Of a stretch of DNA of 64,000 nucleotides, positions 35,530 through 45,030 are shown one piece after another. Location of the stretch: NCBI GenBank assembly GCA_017577615.1, contig PKRE01000001.1, forward strand, positions 806,001-870,000. Reading direction: 5' to 3'. The position numbers and the translations under genes are program-made. Within the stretch, counting starts at the first letter, position 1; every line of letters begins with the position of its first letter. Source of the stretch: Gammaproteobacteria bacterium. Its GTDB lineage: Bacteria; Pseudomonadota; Gammaproteobacteria; Steroidobacterales; Steroidobacteraceae. Under the pieces are notes generated by a model that made no database searches, was not told where the DNA came from, and saw only the letters and a list, made by a program, of their open reading frames with translations.

Positions 35530-37458
35530 TCAGCTGGCGATGCGAGTGCTCGACCGTACCGCGCGCTTCTTCAAATACACGAGTAAGAGCGAGATCGCCG
35601 CGGGGGTCACGCCTGGCACCCGCGCCGCTTGCCCAAGCGTAGCCGGGCGGACTTCCCTCAAGCGCTGGCACACTTCGGTAGACAACCCCCGAATCTGTGT
35701 GTAGTCGAGATCCTCAGGCAGCTTCATTTCCTCGTGCCGACGCTGCCGCTCGATCTCGTCGCGCTGTCGATCGATGTAGCCGGCGTACTTGGCCGTCACT
35801 TCGACTTGCAGACGCACTTGCTCGACGAGGCGTTCGTCGGCCTCTGCCGACTTCATCCACTCCGGCTTGTCGACGACCGGCAGCTGCGTCAGCGTCTCGT
35901 ATGAGACCTCCGGCCGACGCAGGATATCGAAGGCATGCGTGGGCCGCGCCAGCTCGGCGCCAAACGCCTTAACCGCCGTCTCGCTCGATATCGCTGCTGG
36001 CTGAACGACCGTCTTCTTCAGCCTGCCGATTTCCTGCTCGGTTGCGGAACGCTTGCTCTCGAAGAAGCGCCAGCGCTCGTCGTCGATGAGCCCGAGCTCG
36101 CGCGCCTTTGGGGTGAGGCGCAGGTCGGCATTGTCCTCGCGTAACAACAAGCGATACTCGGCGCGGCTCGTGAACATGCGATAAGGTTCAGTCGTGCCGC
36201 GGGTGATGAGATCGTCGACGAGCACGCCAATGTAGGCTTCGTCGCGACGCGGAAACCAGGGCTCGCGCTCCTTGACCTGCAAAGCGGCGTTGATGCCCGC
36301 GAGCAAGCCTTGCGCAGCGGCCTCTTCGTAACCCGTCGTGCCGTTGATCTGTCCGGCGAAGAACAAACCCGCGATGAACTTCGTCTCGAGCGTGGGACGC
36401 AGATCTCTCGGATCGAAGTAGTCGTACTCGATCGCATATCCGGGCCGTGTGATATGCGCGTTCTCGAATCCCTTGATCGAGCGCACCAGCTGCCACTGCA
36501 CATCGAACGGCAGGCTGGTAGAGATGCCGTTCGGGTAAACCTCGTGCGTATCGAGCCCTTCGGGCTCGATAAAGATCTGATGCGAGGTCTTGTCCGGGAA
36601 ACGGTGAATCTTGTCCTCGACCGAGGGACAATATCGCGGCCCGATACCTTCGATGATGCCCGTGAACATGGGCGAGCGATCGCAACCCGCACGGATGATG
36701 TCGTGAGTGCGCTCGTTGGTGGCCGTGATGTAGCACACCACTTGGCGCGGATGGTCGCTACGGCGCCCGAGGTAAGAGAACACGGGTGTCGGATCATCGC
36801 CAGGTTGCACCTCGAGGCCTTCGTAGTTGATGGTGCGTCCGTCGATGCGCGGCGGCGTACCCGTCTTCAAGCGGCCCACACGAAACGGCAACGCGCGCAG
36901 CTTCTCCGCAAGACGAATCGATGGCGGATCGCCTGCGCGCCCGCCCTGATAGCTCGTGAGGCCGATATGAATCTTGCCACCGAGGAACGTGCCGACCGTG
37001 AGCACGACCGCACGCGCCCGGAACTCGATGCCGCTCTGCGTGACAACCCCGAGGACCCGGTCCGCTTCGATGATGAGATCAGCCACTTCCTGCTGGAAGA
37101 GTGTGAGGTTGGGCTGGTTTTCCACGAACCAACGGATCGCACGCTTGTACAAGTTGCGATCCATTTGCGCGCGCGTAGCGCGCACGGCAGGCCCCTTGCT
37201 GGCATTGAGCGTACGAAACTGAATCCCTGCCAGATCGGCTGCACGCGCCATGGCACCGCCCATCGCGTCGATCTCCTTGACGAGGTGGCCCTTACCGATC
37301 CCGCCGATGGCCGGATTGCAGCTCATCTGCCCCAACGTCTCGATGCTCTGGGTCAGCAGCAGCGTGCGCACACCCATGCGGGCCGCCGCCAACGCAGCCT
37401 CGGTACCGGCGTGGCCGCCGCCGACGACGATGACGTCGAATGAGTCGGGAAATCGCAT
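35530..37458 (-). CDS. mnmG: tRNA uridine 5-carboxymethylaminomethyl modification enzyme MnmG (GidA)
   Basis: 642 residues; with MnmE it modifies wobble uridine-34 of several tRNAs using FAD. The dinucleotide-binding N-terminus is DVIVVGGGHAGTEAALAAARMG. CNPAIGGIGKGHLVKEIDAMGG, GRLKTGTPPRIDG, QINGTTGYEEAAAQGLLAGINAAL and the C-terminal AARVPGVTPAAISLLLVYLKK are characteristic. In many proteobacteria it is adjacent to rsmG-parA-parB and close to mnmE; here mnmE is about 18 kb away and rsmG and parAB are not seen. Confidence 0.97.
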   Translation of the reverse strand: MRFPDSFDVIVVGGGHAGTEAALAAARMGVRTLLLTQSIETLGQMSCNPAIGGIGKGHLVKEIDAMGGAMARAADLAGIQFRTLNASKGPAVRATRAQMDRNLYKRAIRWFVENQPNLTLFQQEVADLIIEADRVLGVVTQSGIEFRARAVVLTVGTFLGGKIHIGLTSYQGGRAGDPPSIRLAEKLRALPFRVGRLKTGTPPRIDGRTINYEGLEVQPGDDPTPVFSYLGRRSDHPRQVVCYITATNERTHDIIRAGCDRSPMFTGIIEGIGPRYCPSVEDKIHRFPDKTSHQIFIEPEGLDTHEVYPNGISTSLPFDVQWQLVRSIKGFENAHITRPGYAIEYDYFDPRDLRPTLETKFIAGLFFAGQINGTTGYEEAAAQGLLAGINAALQVKEREPWFPRRDEAYIGVLVDDLITRGTTEPYRMFTSRAEYRLLLREDNADLRLTPKARELGLIDDERWRFFESKRSATEQEIGRLKKTVVQPAAISSETAVKAFGAELARPTHAFDILRRPEVSYETLTQLPVVDKPEWMKSAEADERLVEQVRLQVEVTAKYAGYIDRQRDEIERQRRHEEMKLPEDLDYTQIRGLSTEVCQRLREVRPATLGQAARVPGVTPAAISLLLVYLKKRAVRSSTRIAS

Positions 37459-37524
37459 GGAGAGCCGCTCCGAAAAGGTGCGTCATTTTACCGGGCGGTG
37501 AAGTGCCGCGAAATCAGACCGCCG

Positions 37525-38622
37525 CTAGGTCCGAACGTTCCGGAGCACTCTGAGTGTCAGCTGTTCCAGCGCTCTGCCCGTCCCCAGTCTGCCGGAGCAA
37601 AGGCGCGCGATGAGCTGCGAGCGCCAAGCTGCGAACACGACCGGATTGATGTACGACTTGCGGCAGACGGCCGGCGTATTGCCGAGCGCATGGGCGACCT
37701 CCTTCGCGGTGGCGGCCACACAGCGTGCGAACACCCGTTCACTTACCGTCGAACCGCACTCCTGCGTGACGAGGTATGCAACGGCACGGGTTGTCGCACC
37801 CCAGGTGCGAAAATCCTTGGCCGAGAAACCTTCCACATCGACGAAATTGCCATCCATCGCTCGGCGCAGGTACTCGTTCACCATCCCCGAGTCAATGGGC
37901 TGGCGCTTGCCTTGCTCGTCGATGTATTGGAACAGCTGCTGACCCGGCAGCTGCTGGCATCGCCTGACCACGCGCACGAGGTCGCGATCGTGCAGGGTCA
38001 CCTCATGGCGTTGGCCGGCCTTGCCGCGAAAGCACAGCAATGCCGTGCCGTCGGGAAGGAACTTTGCGTGTCGATCGCGCAACGTGGTGGCGCCGTACGA
38101 GCTGTTGGTGCGCGCGTACTCCGCATTGCCGACACGGATGAGCGTGTCGTCCAACAGCTTCACAATGAGCGCGAGCACCTTGTCGCGCGTGAGCCCCGGC
38201 TGCATCAAGTCGGCCTTCACGCGGCGACGCAAGACGGGCAAGCGCGAGCCGAACTCGATCATGCGCGAGAACTTGCCGTCGTCGCGCGTTGCGCGCCACT
38301 TCTCGTGGTAACGATATTGCTTGCGACCACGCGCATCGCGGCCCGTCGCCTGCAAGTGACCGCGCTCCTTCGTGCAGATCCAAACGTCCGTGTACGCAGG
38401 AGGAATGGCGAGCTTACGTATGCGCTCGAGCGTGCGGGTTCCAGTAATGGGTCTGCGACGAGGCCCCAGGTAGCGAAACCCCTTGCCGACCCGCACGCGC
38501 TGAATGCCGGGGTCGGTGTCCGACACGTAGATCAAACCATTGTGCCGCGCGTGCTGCCGTGCCCGAGCAATGACCGCTGGTAGGTCACCGGGACGCGAGT
38601 CGTTGGACATCGAGCTTTTCAT
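37525..38622 (-). CDS. Bacterial type IB DNA topoisomerase (poxvirus-like)
   Basis: 365 residues, short form of topoisomerase IB that relaxes supercoils via a 3'-phosphotyrosine. The N-terminal domain has GLIYVSDTDPGIQRVRVGKGFRYL and IRKLAIPPAYTDVWIC; the catalytic domain has GNAEYARTNSSYGATTL, FRGKAGQRHEV, the DFRTWGATT segment and the active tyrosine in CRKSYINPVV. The ATG at 38622 follows GGGATGACCTC; a longer frame to 38670 lacks a better start. Upstream of mnmG by 66 bases on the same strand and divergent from the helicase gene. Confidence 0.93.
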   Translation of the reverse strand: MKSSMSNDSRPGDLPAVIARARQHARHNGLIYVSDTDPGIQRVRVGKGFRYLGPRRRPITGTRTLERIRKLAIPPAYTDVWICTKERGHLQATGRDARGRKQYRYHEKWRATRDDGKFSRMIEFGSRLPVLRRRVKADLMQPGLTRDKVLALIVKLLDDTLIRVGNAEYARTNSSYGATTLRDRHAKFLPDGTALLCFRGKAGQRHEVTLHDRDLVRVVRRCQQLPGQQLFQYIDEQGKRQPIDSGMVNEYLRRAMDGNFVDVEGFSAKDFRTWGATTRAVAYLVTQECGSTVSERVFARCVAATAKEVAHALGNTPAVCRKSYINPVVFAAWRSQLIARLCSGRLGTGRALEQLTLRVLRNVRT

Positions 38623-38749
38623 GAGGTCATCCCGTTTGCTGCCGCGCTCATTCGAACGTCGCGCCCGCAACCTGCGTTCCCTTCATGACTGGCCAGCATG
38701 TCTGGCTCTATATACAGTACGCACATCCAGCGCCTCTTTTGCCCCGACG

Positions 38750-40846
38750 ATGAACGCACTTCAACACGAGCTGCACGCTTCGCCACACGAGCATCTCAAT
38801 GCCGAGCAACACGCTGCGGCTACGTTCGGCGCACCCCATCCGTCCGGATGGAGCGCCGGACCCTTGCTCATCATCGCCGGTGCTGGTACCGGCAAGACCA
38901 ACACGCTCGCACATCGCGTCGCGCACTTGCTCATCCACGGTGTCGCACCGGAACGGATTCTGCTGCTCACGTTCACGCGGCGCGCAGCGCAGGAAATGTT
39001 GCGACGAGCCGAGCGTATTGCGATTCAGACGCTGCGCGCGCGCGGCACCGGGGCATTCTCTGAAGCATGGATACGTGGGCTGTGGTCGGGCACTTTTCAT
39101 TCGATCGGCAATCGCCTCCTGCGCGAGTATGCGCACGTCGTGGGTCTCGACCCGGCTTTCTCCGTGCTCGACCGCAGCGACGCTGCCGATCTGCTCGACA
39201 TGGCCCGGCAAGAGCTCGGGCTGGCCAACACGGACAAGCGCTTTCCGCGCAAGGACACCTGCCTGGCCATTTATTCCCATCGCATCAACTCACGTCGCTC
39301 GCTGGAAGACACGCTCAAGGATGCTTTTCCATGGTGTCGCGAGTGGTGCGCCGAGCTGAACCGACTGTTTCGTCGCTATGTCGAGCTCAAGCAAGCTCAA
39401 CAGCTGCTCGACTACGACGATCTGCTGCTCTACTGGCACATCCTTGTGCAGGATCGCCGCATGGCGGAGGAGATCGGCGGGCGCTTCAGCCACGTGCTCA
39501 TCGACGAGTTTCAGGACACCAACGCTTTGCAGGCGGAGATCGTCTACGCGCTCAAACCGGATGGCGCAGGACTATGTGTCGTCGGCGATGATGCGCAGGC
39601 AATCTATTCGTTTCGAGGCGCGACGGTGGAGAACATCTTGGACTACCCGCAGCGTTTTTCCCCGCCGGCCACCGTCATCGCGCTCGAGCGCAATTATCGT
39701 TCCGTGCAGCCGATTCTCGATGCCGCGAACGCTCTGATGCACGAGAGCCCACGACAATATCGCAAGAGCCTGCGCTCGCAGCGTGCCTCGGGCGCCAAGC
39801 CCCTTTACGTCACCGTTCAGGACGACCACGCGCAAGCGCAGTATGTGGTCGAGCAAGTGCTTGCTGCGCGCGAACGCGGCACCTTGTTGCGTGAGCAAGC
39901 AGTGCTCGTGCGCAATTCACATCACACCGGCGTCCTGGAGCTGGAGCTGATGCGGCGTAACATTCCGTACGTCAAGTACGGCGGGCTCAAGTTCCTGGAG
40001 GCCGCGCACGTCAAGGACGTGCTTGCGGTGCTGCGGTGGGCAGACAATCCGCGCAACCGCATCGCTGCCTTCCGGGCACTACAGCTTCTTCCTGGCGTAG
40101 GACCTGCGACCGCTGAACGCTGTCTCAAGGTGTTCGAAGCAAGCGGCTGCGCGTGGAGCGTGCTGCAGGCATATCGCATGCCTGCAGCAGCGTCCGAGGA
40201 TTGGCAGCCATTCAGTGCGTTGATGGTCGAGCTCGCGCACGCGGGCGAATGGTCAGGGCAGGTCACGCGCGTGCGTATGTGGTATCAGCCTCATCTCGAA
40301 CGGCGGTACGACGCGGCACACGTGCGGTTGGGGGACATCGAGCAGCTGGAGCGAATCGCAGCGCAGTTTGCCACTCGCGAGCAGTTCATCACCGAGCTTA
40401 CGCTCGATCCGCCGCAGGCTAGCGGCGATCTGGCTGGCGATCCGCTCAAGGACGAGGATTATCTCATCCTGTCCACGGTGCATTCCGCAAAAGGACAGGA
40501 ATGGAACAGTGTTTATGTTCTGAACGTCGCGGACGGCAACTTCCCGAACGAGCACGCGACGGGAAAACCAGAGCTGATCGAGGAAGAACGACGGCTGCTC
40601 TACGTGGCCATGACGCGCGCGAGATACGAGCTCCATCTCGTGGCGCCACTCAAGTATTACATCCGGCAACAGCCCCGCACCGGCGATGCGCACGTATATG
40701 GCGCACGAAGCCGCTTCCTCACGGACGCGCTCCTTGCGAAGTTCGAGCAGCGTACCTGGCCGACGCACGCAGAAACGGCCATCGAGCCAAGAGCGCATCA
40801 CGTTCGGGTCGACGTCGCCTCCAAGCTGCGGGAGCTGTGGGGGTAA
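38750..40846 (+). CDS. UvrD/Rep-family DNA helicase (superfamily 1A)
   Basis: 698 residues. Motifs in order: Q-motif LNAEQHAAATFG, Walker A IIAGAGTGKTNTLAHRV, LLTFTRRAAQEM (Ia), IDEFQDTNALQ (II), VVGDDAQAIYSFRGA (III), LERNYRS (IV), STVHSAKGQEWNSVYV (V) and EERRLLYVAMTRAR (VI). The start ATG at 38750 gives a typical N-terminus. It is close to UvrD/Rep in layout but diverged in the C-terminal third, so repair versus restart function cannot be assigned. A degenerate heptamer repeat cluster follows its stop. Confidence 0.92.
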   Translation: MNALQHELHASPHEHLNAEQHAAATFGAPHPSGWSAGPLLIIAGAGTGKTNTLAHRVAHLLIHGVAPERILLLTFTRRAAQEMLRRAERIAIQTLRARGTGAFSEAWIRGLWSGTFHSIGNRLLREYAHVVGLDPAFSVLDRSDAADLLDMARQELGLANTDKRFPRKDTCLAIYSHRINSRRSLEDTLKDAFPWCREWCAELNRLFRRYVELKQAQQLLDYDDLLLYWHILVQDRRMAEEIGGRFSHVLIDEFQDTNALQAEIVYALKPDGAGLCVVGDDAQAIYSFRGATVENILDYPQRFSPPATVIALERNYRSVQPILDAANALMHESPRQYRKSLRSQRASGAKPLYVTVQDDHAQAQYVVEQVLAARERGTLLREQAVLVRNSHHTGVLELELMRRNIPYVKYGGLKFLEAAHVKDVLAVLRWADNPRNRIAAFRALQLLPGVGPATAERCLKVFEASGCAWSVLQAYRMPAAASEDWQPFSALMVELAHAGEWSGQVTRVRMWYQPHLERRYDAAHVRLGDIEQLERIAAQFATREQFITELTLDPPQASGDLAGDPLKDEDYLILSTVHSAKGQEWNSVYVLNVADGNFPNEHATGKPELIEEERRLLYVAMTRARYELHLVAPLKYYIRQQPRTGDAHVYGARSRFLTDALLAKFEQRTWPTHAETAIEPRAHHVRVDVASKLRELWG

Positions 40847-40851
40847 AGTGG

Positions 40852-40918
40852 GCCGTGGGCTGTAGACTGTAAGCTGTAGTGGGAGGCTTGCTTTTTCCCT
40901 GTTGCCTGTTCCCTGTTC
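40852..40918 (+). repeat. Two short clusters of 7-bp tandem repeats after the helicase gene
   Basis: Four heptamers (GCCGTGG, GCTGTAG, ACTGTAA, GCTGTAG) run from 40852 to 40879, starting six bases after the helicase stop. A second set (CCTGTTG, CCTGTTC, CCTGTTC) runs from 40898 to 40918. The first set resembles the ACTGGAG-type heptamers at 1984-2070. The gap includes CTTTTT. Function unknown; position suggests a link to transcript ends. Confidence 0.55.
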
Positions 40919-40973
40919 CTGCGCACCTCAGCAGAGCTGCTGGCGTCGGAGTTCCTGCAGCCGCAGTCCCTCG

Positions 40974-43268
40974 TCACGAGGAGGGCTTGCCTTCGAGAAC
41001 GAACGTGCTCGGAGTGCCTGCAGTGGACGACGGCGCAATCCACACATCGAACGCGCCTGGCTCGGCGACCCATTGCAAGTCCGGCCCAACGAATTGCAGA
41101 TCTTCCCTGGTGAGTCTGAAGCTCACCACTGTGCTCGCACCGGGCTCTAGGTAGATCTTCCGGAATCCCTTGAGCTCGCGCACCGGACGGGTGAGGCTTG
41201 CGACGCGATCATGAATGTATAGCTGCACGACTTCCTCGCCTGCGCGCTCGCTGACGTTCGTAATCTCGGCGCTCACGTCGATGAATCCGTCCCAAGGAAG
41301 CGTCGTTGCGCTCAAACGCACCGGTCCGTACTTGAACTTCGAATAGCTCAAACCGTGGCCGAACGGATACAACGCAGCGTATGGCGCCTCGCGATAGCGC
41401 GCCTTGAATTGTGGTGGCCCGCCTTCCACATAGGGTCGACCCGTGCGCTTGTGATTGTAGAAGAACGGCTGCTGTCCGGGCTCGATCGGAAAGCTGACCG
41501 GCAGACGCCCTGAGGGGTTGTAATCGCCAAACAGGACGTCGGCGACGGCAGTGCCGGTTTCCGAGCCCAGGAACCACGTGACGAGGATGGCGTCGGCATC
41601 GCGTACTGCCCCCTGCAGCGCCAGCGCCCGGCCGTTTCGCAGCAGCACGACGAGTGGCTTGCCGGTCTCGGACAGTGCTTCCGCCAGACGTTGTTGAGCA
41701 GCCGGCACGACGATGTTTGTGCGCGATTGCGCTTCGCCGGACATTTGCTGCGTTTCGCCGATCGCCAGCACCACCACATCTGCTTCATTTGCTGCTTGCA
41801 CGGCTGCATCGATGCCGTCCGGTAGCGGAGCTTCGAAATCCGAGCCCTTCACCACTTGCAGCAGGCTGGGATCATCCAACGCGGCTGCGATGCCCTCTGC
41901 GACGGTGATCGCTTCTTGCTCGTCCGCAAAGAGCGTCCACGGACCATGCAAGTTCTGGCGGTCATCCGCGAACGGACCGATCAGGGCAATCTTCGTGCTC
42001 TTCGAGAGCGGGAGCAGCTCATTCTCGTTTCGTAGCAACACGATCGAGCGACGGGCCGCTTCGCGCGCCAGTGCGCGGTGCTCAGGACGCTTGAGATCGA
42101 CCGCCTCCCGTTCCGGGTCGAGCGAGCGATACGGATCGTCGAACAGCCCGAGCGCTTTCTTGAGTCGCAGCACACGTCGCACAGATTGATCGAGCGTGGT
42201 CATGGGTATTTCGCCCGACCTCACCAGCTCGGGGAGGTAGCGAACGTAGTAGCCGCTCTGCATGCTCATGTCCACGCCGGCCAGGAAGGCGAGCTTCGTC
42301 GCTTCGCGAGGATTCTCCGCGAATCCGTGCGCGATGAGCTCCATGTCAGCCGTGTAGTCGGAGACGACGAAGCCTTTGAAACCCCATTCATCGCGCAGAA
42401 TCGTCGTCAGCAGCTCGTAGTTCGCCGTTGCCGGCACGCCGTTGATCTCGTTGAACGACGTCATCACCGACAACGCACCGGCATCGAAGGCCGCCCTGAA
42501 AGGTGGCAGATGCACCTCGCGCAACGTCTGGGGTGAGATCTCAACTGTGTTGTAATCCAGCCCGCCCGACACGGCTCCGTAGGCGGCGAAGTGCTTCGGG
42601 GTCGCCAACACCGAATCCTCGCTCGCGAGACTCTTGCCTTGATAACCTCGCACACGAGCGGCTGCGAACAGCTTGCCGAGATAGACGTCTTCTCCGGAAC
42701 CCTCCGCGACTCGTCCCCAGCGCTGATCGCGCGCGATGTCTACCATCGGAGCGAAGTTCCAATGCAATCCGCCCGCCGTCGCTTCGACGGCGGCGACACG
42801 TGCGGTGCGCTCCGCCAGCTCCGGTTCGAAGCTAGCGGCCTCTGCCAGCGGAATCGGAAAAACCGTGCGATACCCGTGAATCACGTCTCCGGCAAAAAGC
42901 AGTGGAATCTTCATGCGAGATTCTTCGGCAGCGGCATGCTGTGCCAGCCGCGCGCCCTTGATGCCTCTGCCGTTGAACAACACGCCGACACGTCCGGCGC
43001 GCACTTCCGCAAGCAGCTCATCCGCGCGTCTTTGATTCACGTCGGGATTCGTGTGCGGATTCAAAGAGCGAATGTTGTCTGCTAACGCCGTGAGCTGACC
43101 TGCCTTCTCTTCCAGGGTCATGCGCTCAAGCAATGCTTCGATCTGCTCGTCCTCTTCCTCCAGCAACGCTAGGTCCTGAGCGATGACTGAGGCGCTGAAT
43201 AGCAGCGCTCCGAGACACGTGTGCGCGAGACGGTAAAGTCGTGAAGGACACGAAGGGTGTGTTGACAT
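40974..43268 (-). CDS. bglX: Glycoside hydrolase family 3 beta-glucosidase (BglX-like), exported
   Basis: 764 residues with an N-terminal signal peptide (LAHTCLGALLFSASVIAQ), so periplasmic. The catalytic TIM barrel has NFAPMVDIARDQRWGRVAEGSGED, TPKHFAAYGAVSGG and the nucleophile aspartate in GFVVSDYTADMEL. The second domain has IALIGPFADD and VLAIGE, with the FNIII-like C-terminus ending VSFRLTREDLQFVG. It removes terminal glucose from beta-glucosides. It converges on the helicase gene; the divergent TonB-C-like gene begins 242 bases away. Confidence 0.94.
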   Translation of the reverse strand: MSTHPSCPSRLYRLAHTCLGALLFSASVIAQDLALLEEEDEQIEALLERMTLEEKAGQLTALADNIRSLNPHTNPDVNQRRADELLAEVRAGRVGVLFNGRGIKGARLAQHAAAEESRMKIPLLFAGDVIHGYRTVFPIPLAEAASFEPELAERTARVAAVEATAGGLHWNFAPMVDIARDQRWGRVAEGSGEDVYLGKLFAAARVRGYQGKSLASEDSVLATPKHFAAYGAVSGGLDYNTVEISPQTLREVHLPPFRAAFDAGALSVMTSFNEINGVPATANYELLTTILRDEWGFKGFVVSDYTADMELIAHGFAENPREATKLAFLAGVDMSMQSGYYVRYLPELVRSGEIPMTTLDQSVRRVLRLKKALGLFDDPYRSLDPEREAVDLKRPEHRALAREAARRSIVLLRNENELLPLSKSTKIALIGPFADDRQNLHGPWTLFADEQEAITVAEGIAAALDDPSLLQVVKGSDFEAPLPDGIDAAVQAANEADVVVLAIGETQQMSGEAQSRTNIVVPAAQQRLAEALSETGKPLVVLLRNGRALALQGAVRDADAILVTWFLGSETGTAVADVLFGDYNPSGRLPVSFPIEPGQQPFFYNHKRTGRPYVEGGPPQFKARYREAPYAALYPFGHGLSYSKFKYGPVRLSATTLPWDGFIDVSAEITNVSERAGEEVVQLYIHDRVASLTRPVRELKGFRKIYLEPGASTVVSFRLTREDLQFVGPDLQWVAEPGAFDVWIAPSSTAGTPSTFVLEGKPSS

Positions 43269-43510
43269 GTGCGGCGCGCGATCGAGAAGACGACCCGAGT
43301 AGACAACATCGGCTAGGTTACTGCGGCAGCGAGGTACGAGTTATTGCGCAAAACCGTGTAGCGACTCCACGGTCAGACGCCGTACGAAAATCGGTGGGAC
43401 GTGGCACGCTAGGAGCTGCGCGAGCATGGTTGCCGGATCTGTTCGCTAAACTCTCGCCTCGCAGCACACATTGGGGGGACAATTGTTGTGAGCGTCTCAG
43501 AGGTACATCA

Positions 43511-44557
43511 ATGAAACAGCTTGGGAGCATCGTCGTCGTGTGGGTGGTCTGCGTTGCGAGCACGGCGTGGGCCGCTTGCGAACGGCCGCGCGCCACCTTC
43601 GAGGTGCCCGATGGCAGAACCGCCAGCACCGAGCACATGGCCGCTGCGCAACAAGAGATCGCAGCGTTTGCGGATTCGGTCGCCGACTACCTGCGTTGCC
43701 TGCATGGCGAGCTCGGCCAGAAATCGATCGGCAAGAGCGAGGAAGAGAAGGCACAGCTCAACCAGACGTACGCGACGGCGTACCAGGAGCTTGCGCAGCA
43801 GGCGACGGGCCTTGCCATCTGCTTCAACGAGCAGCTCGAGCTTTTCAGAACGAGCGGCGGCGGCAGCGAGCTACGAGCCGCCGATTGCTCGGATCACATC
43901 GCAGCAGCGGCGAACCATTCATTCGCCACGCCTTCGACGGAAGAGCTGATCATCGAAGCGTCTGGGCACCGGTTTGAGCTGCCAAGCGGCAGCTGGCGAT
44001 TCTTATTGGCACGCAACGCGACACCGCAACCGTGCAACCAGGGCGCCGATCGGTGCTTCTACAGGGCAGTGGTCGTGCTGAACGAATCGAGTGACGTGCT
44101 CGAGTGCACCGGTGAGATCACATACGAAGGCACCGATATCGCCGGCAATGTGAAAACCCAGGCGAAGGCGCTCGTGCTCGAGCGCTCGACGCGGATCGTG
44201 GCAGCAAGCCTCGCGAAGGACGACGTGAACGCTTCGGTGTTCGATGCCGAGTGCACACCCCGACCGAAGCTACCTGAGCTCGGCACGCCGGCGAATTGCA
44301 AGTACGAGGTCGTCAAGCCGGTCGCCATAGGCGATTACTATCCGCCTGAATCGCGCGCGGCAGGAGAGGAAGGTCCCGTCACGGTGGAGTTCACGGTCGC
44401 GGGTAAGCCAAGCCATCCCACGGATGTCCGGGCGGTGGCAAGCAGCTTGTATCCCGCTCTCGACGAAGCCGCGGTGCGCGCGGTAAGCGATATGATCATG
44501 AGCAGCAACTGCCCGAATTCGCGCTATCGGTTGCGCTTGACATTCCGGCTCGAGTGA
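43511..44557 (+). CDS. Exported protein with TonB C-terminal-like domain
   Basis: 348 residues. The ATG at 43511, with AGAGG seven bases upstream, gives a signal peptide (MKQLGSIVVVWVVCVASTAWA). A helical region (about 40-120) is followed by a beta-rich middle. The C-terminal ~75 residues (VAIGDYYPPESRAAGEEGPVTVEFTVAGKP ... NSRYRLRLTFRLE) match the TonB C-terminal fold. There is no membrane anchor after the signal, unlike classic TonB, so it is a soluble or secreted relative. Cysteine-rich overall. Its end overlaps the convergent DUF192 gene by 34 bases. Confidence 0.7.
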   Translation: MKQLGSIVVVWVVCVASTAWAACERPRATFEVPDGRTASTEHMAAAQQEIAAFADSVADYLRCLHGELGQKSIGKSEEEKAQLNQTYATAYQELAQQATGLAICFNEQLELFRTSGGGSELRAADCSDHIAAAANHSFATPSTEELIIEASGHRFELPSGSWRFLLARNATPQPCNQGADRCFYRAVVVLNESSDVLECTGEITYEGTDIAGNVKTQAKALVLERSTRIVAASLAKDDVNASVFDAECTPRPKLPELGTPANCKYEVVKPVAIGDYYPPESRAAGEEGPVTVEFTVAGKPSHPTDVRAVASSLYPALDEAAVRAVSDMIMSSNCPNSRYRLRLTFRLE

Positions 44558-45012
44558 CACTTGCACGGCGAGCGAAGCGGCGCGTGCAACGAGAACCGCA
44601 CATGCGGGGCTCCATCGAGCGTCTGCTTCCACGGCGCGGCCATGGCGGCCGGCGCTTCTTCGCGCGGTTGCAGACACAGGAACGTACCGGGCGCCAGATC
44701 GAGCCGATCCAGCGTTCCGGCACGCAGCTCGACCACATGCCGGGTGCCGAACGGCGCCCATCGCACGCGCCAGGGAGCGATGTGCGCGTCGAGGCGCAGA
44801 ATGCGCAACTGAGCGTTGAGAAAGATGGCATCGATCGGGAAGCCCAGACCGAACGTATGGATGCTCCCACACGGGCTCAGCATCAAGGCGGTATCCGGCG
44901 GCAATTCGCCCGACTTGCGTAGCCCTCGCAATCGATCACGAAACGAGCGCGCGATCAGCAGACGTTGAGCAATGCACCTTCCGTCTGGCGTCATCAATCC
45001 TAGTGCCTCCAT
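44524..45012 (-). CDS. DUF192 family protein
   Basis: 162 residues. RLLIARSFRDRLRGLRKSGELPPDTALMLSPCGSIHTFGLGFPIDAIFLN and VVELRAGTLDRLDLAPG form the DUF192 (UPF0127) core. Most DUF192 proteins have a signal peptide, which is not evident here; a C-terminal basic, cysteine-containing tail (SPCKCHSSRNVKRNR) is unusual. The ATG at 45012 has AGGAGG five bases upstream. It begins 18 bases after tadC and is therefore probably the last gene of the Tad operon, though its role there is unknown. Confidence 0.8.
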   Translation of the reverse strand: MEALGLMTPDGRCIAQRLLIARSFRDRLRGLRKSGELPPDTALMLSPCGSIHTFGLGFPIDAIFLNAQLRILRLDAHIAPWRVRWAPFGTRHVVELRAGTLDRLDLAPGTFLCLQPREEAPAAMAAPWKQTLDGAPHVRFSLHAPLRSPCKCHSSRNVKRNR

Positions 45013-45030
45013 GGCCACCTCCTTGTGTTG

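Noticed and set aside
36310..38583. Open frames of 377 and 361 codons on the plus strand
   Set aside because: They are antisense to mnmG and the type IB topoisomerase gene, with no ribosome site, motif or sensible composition.
43262..43267. TTGACA promoter -35 upstream of the TonB-C-like gene
   Set aside because: No -10-like hexamer occurs 16-18 bases downstream.
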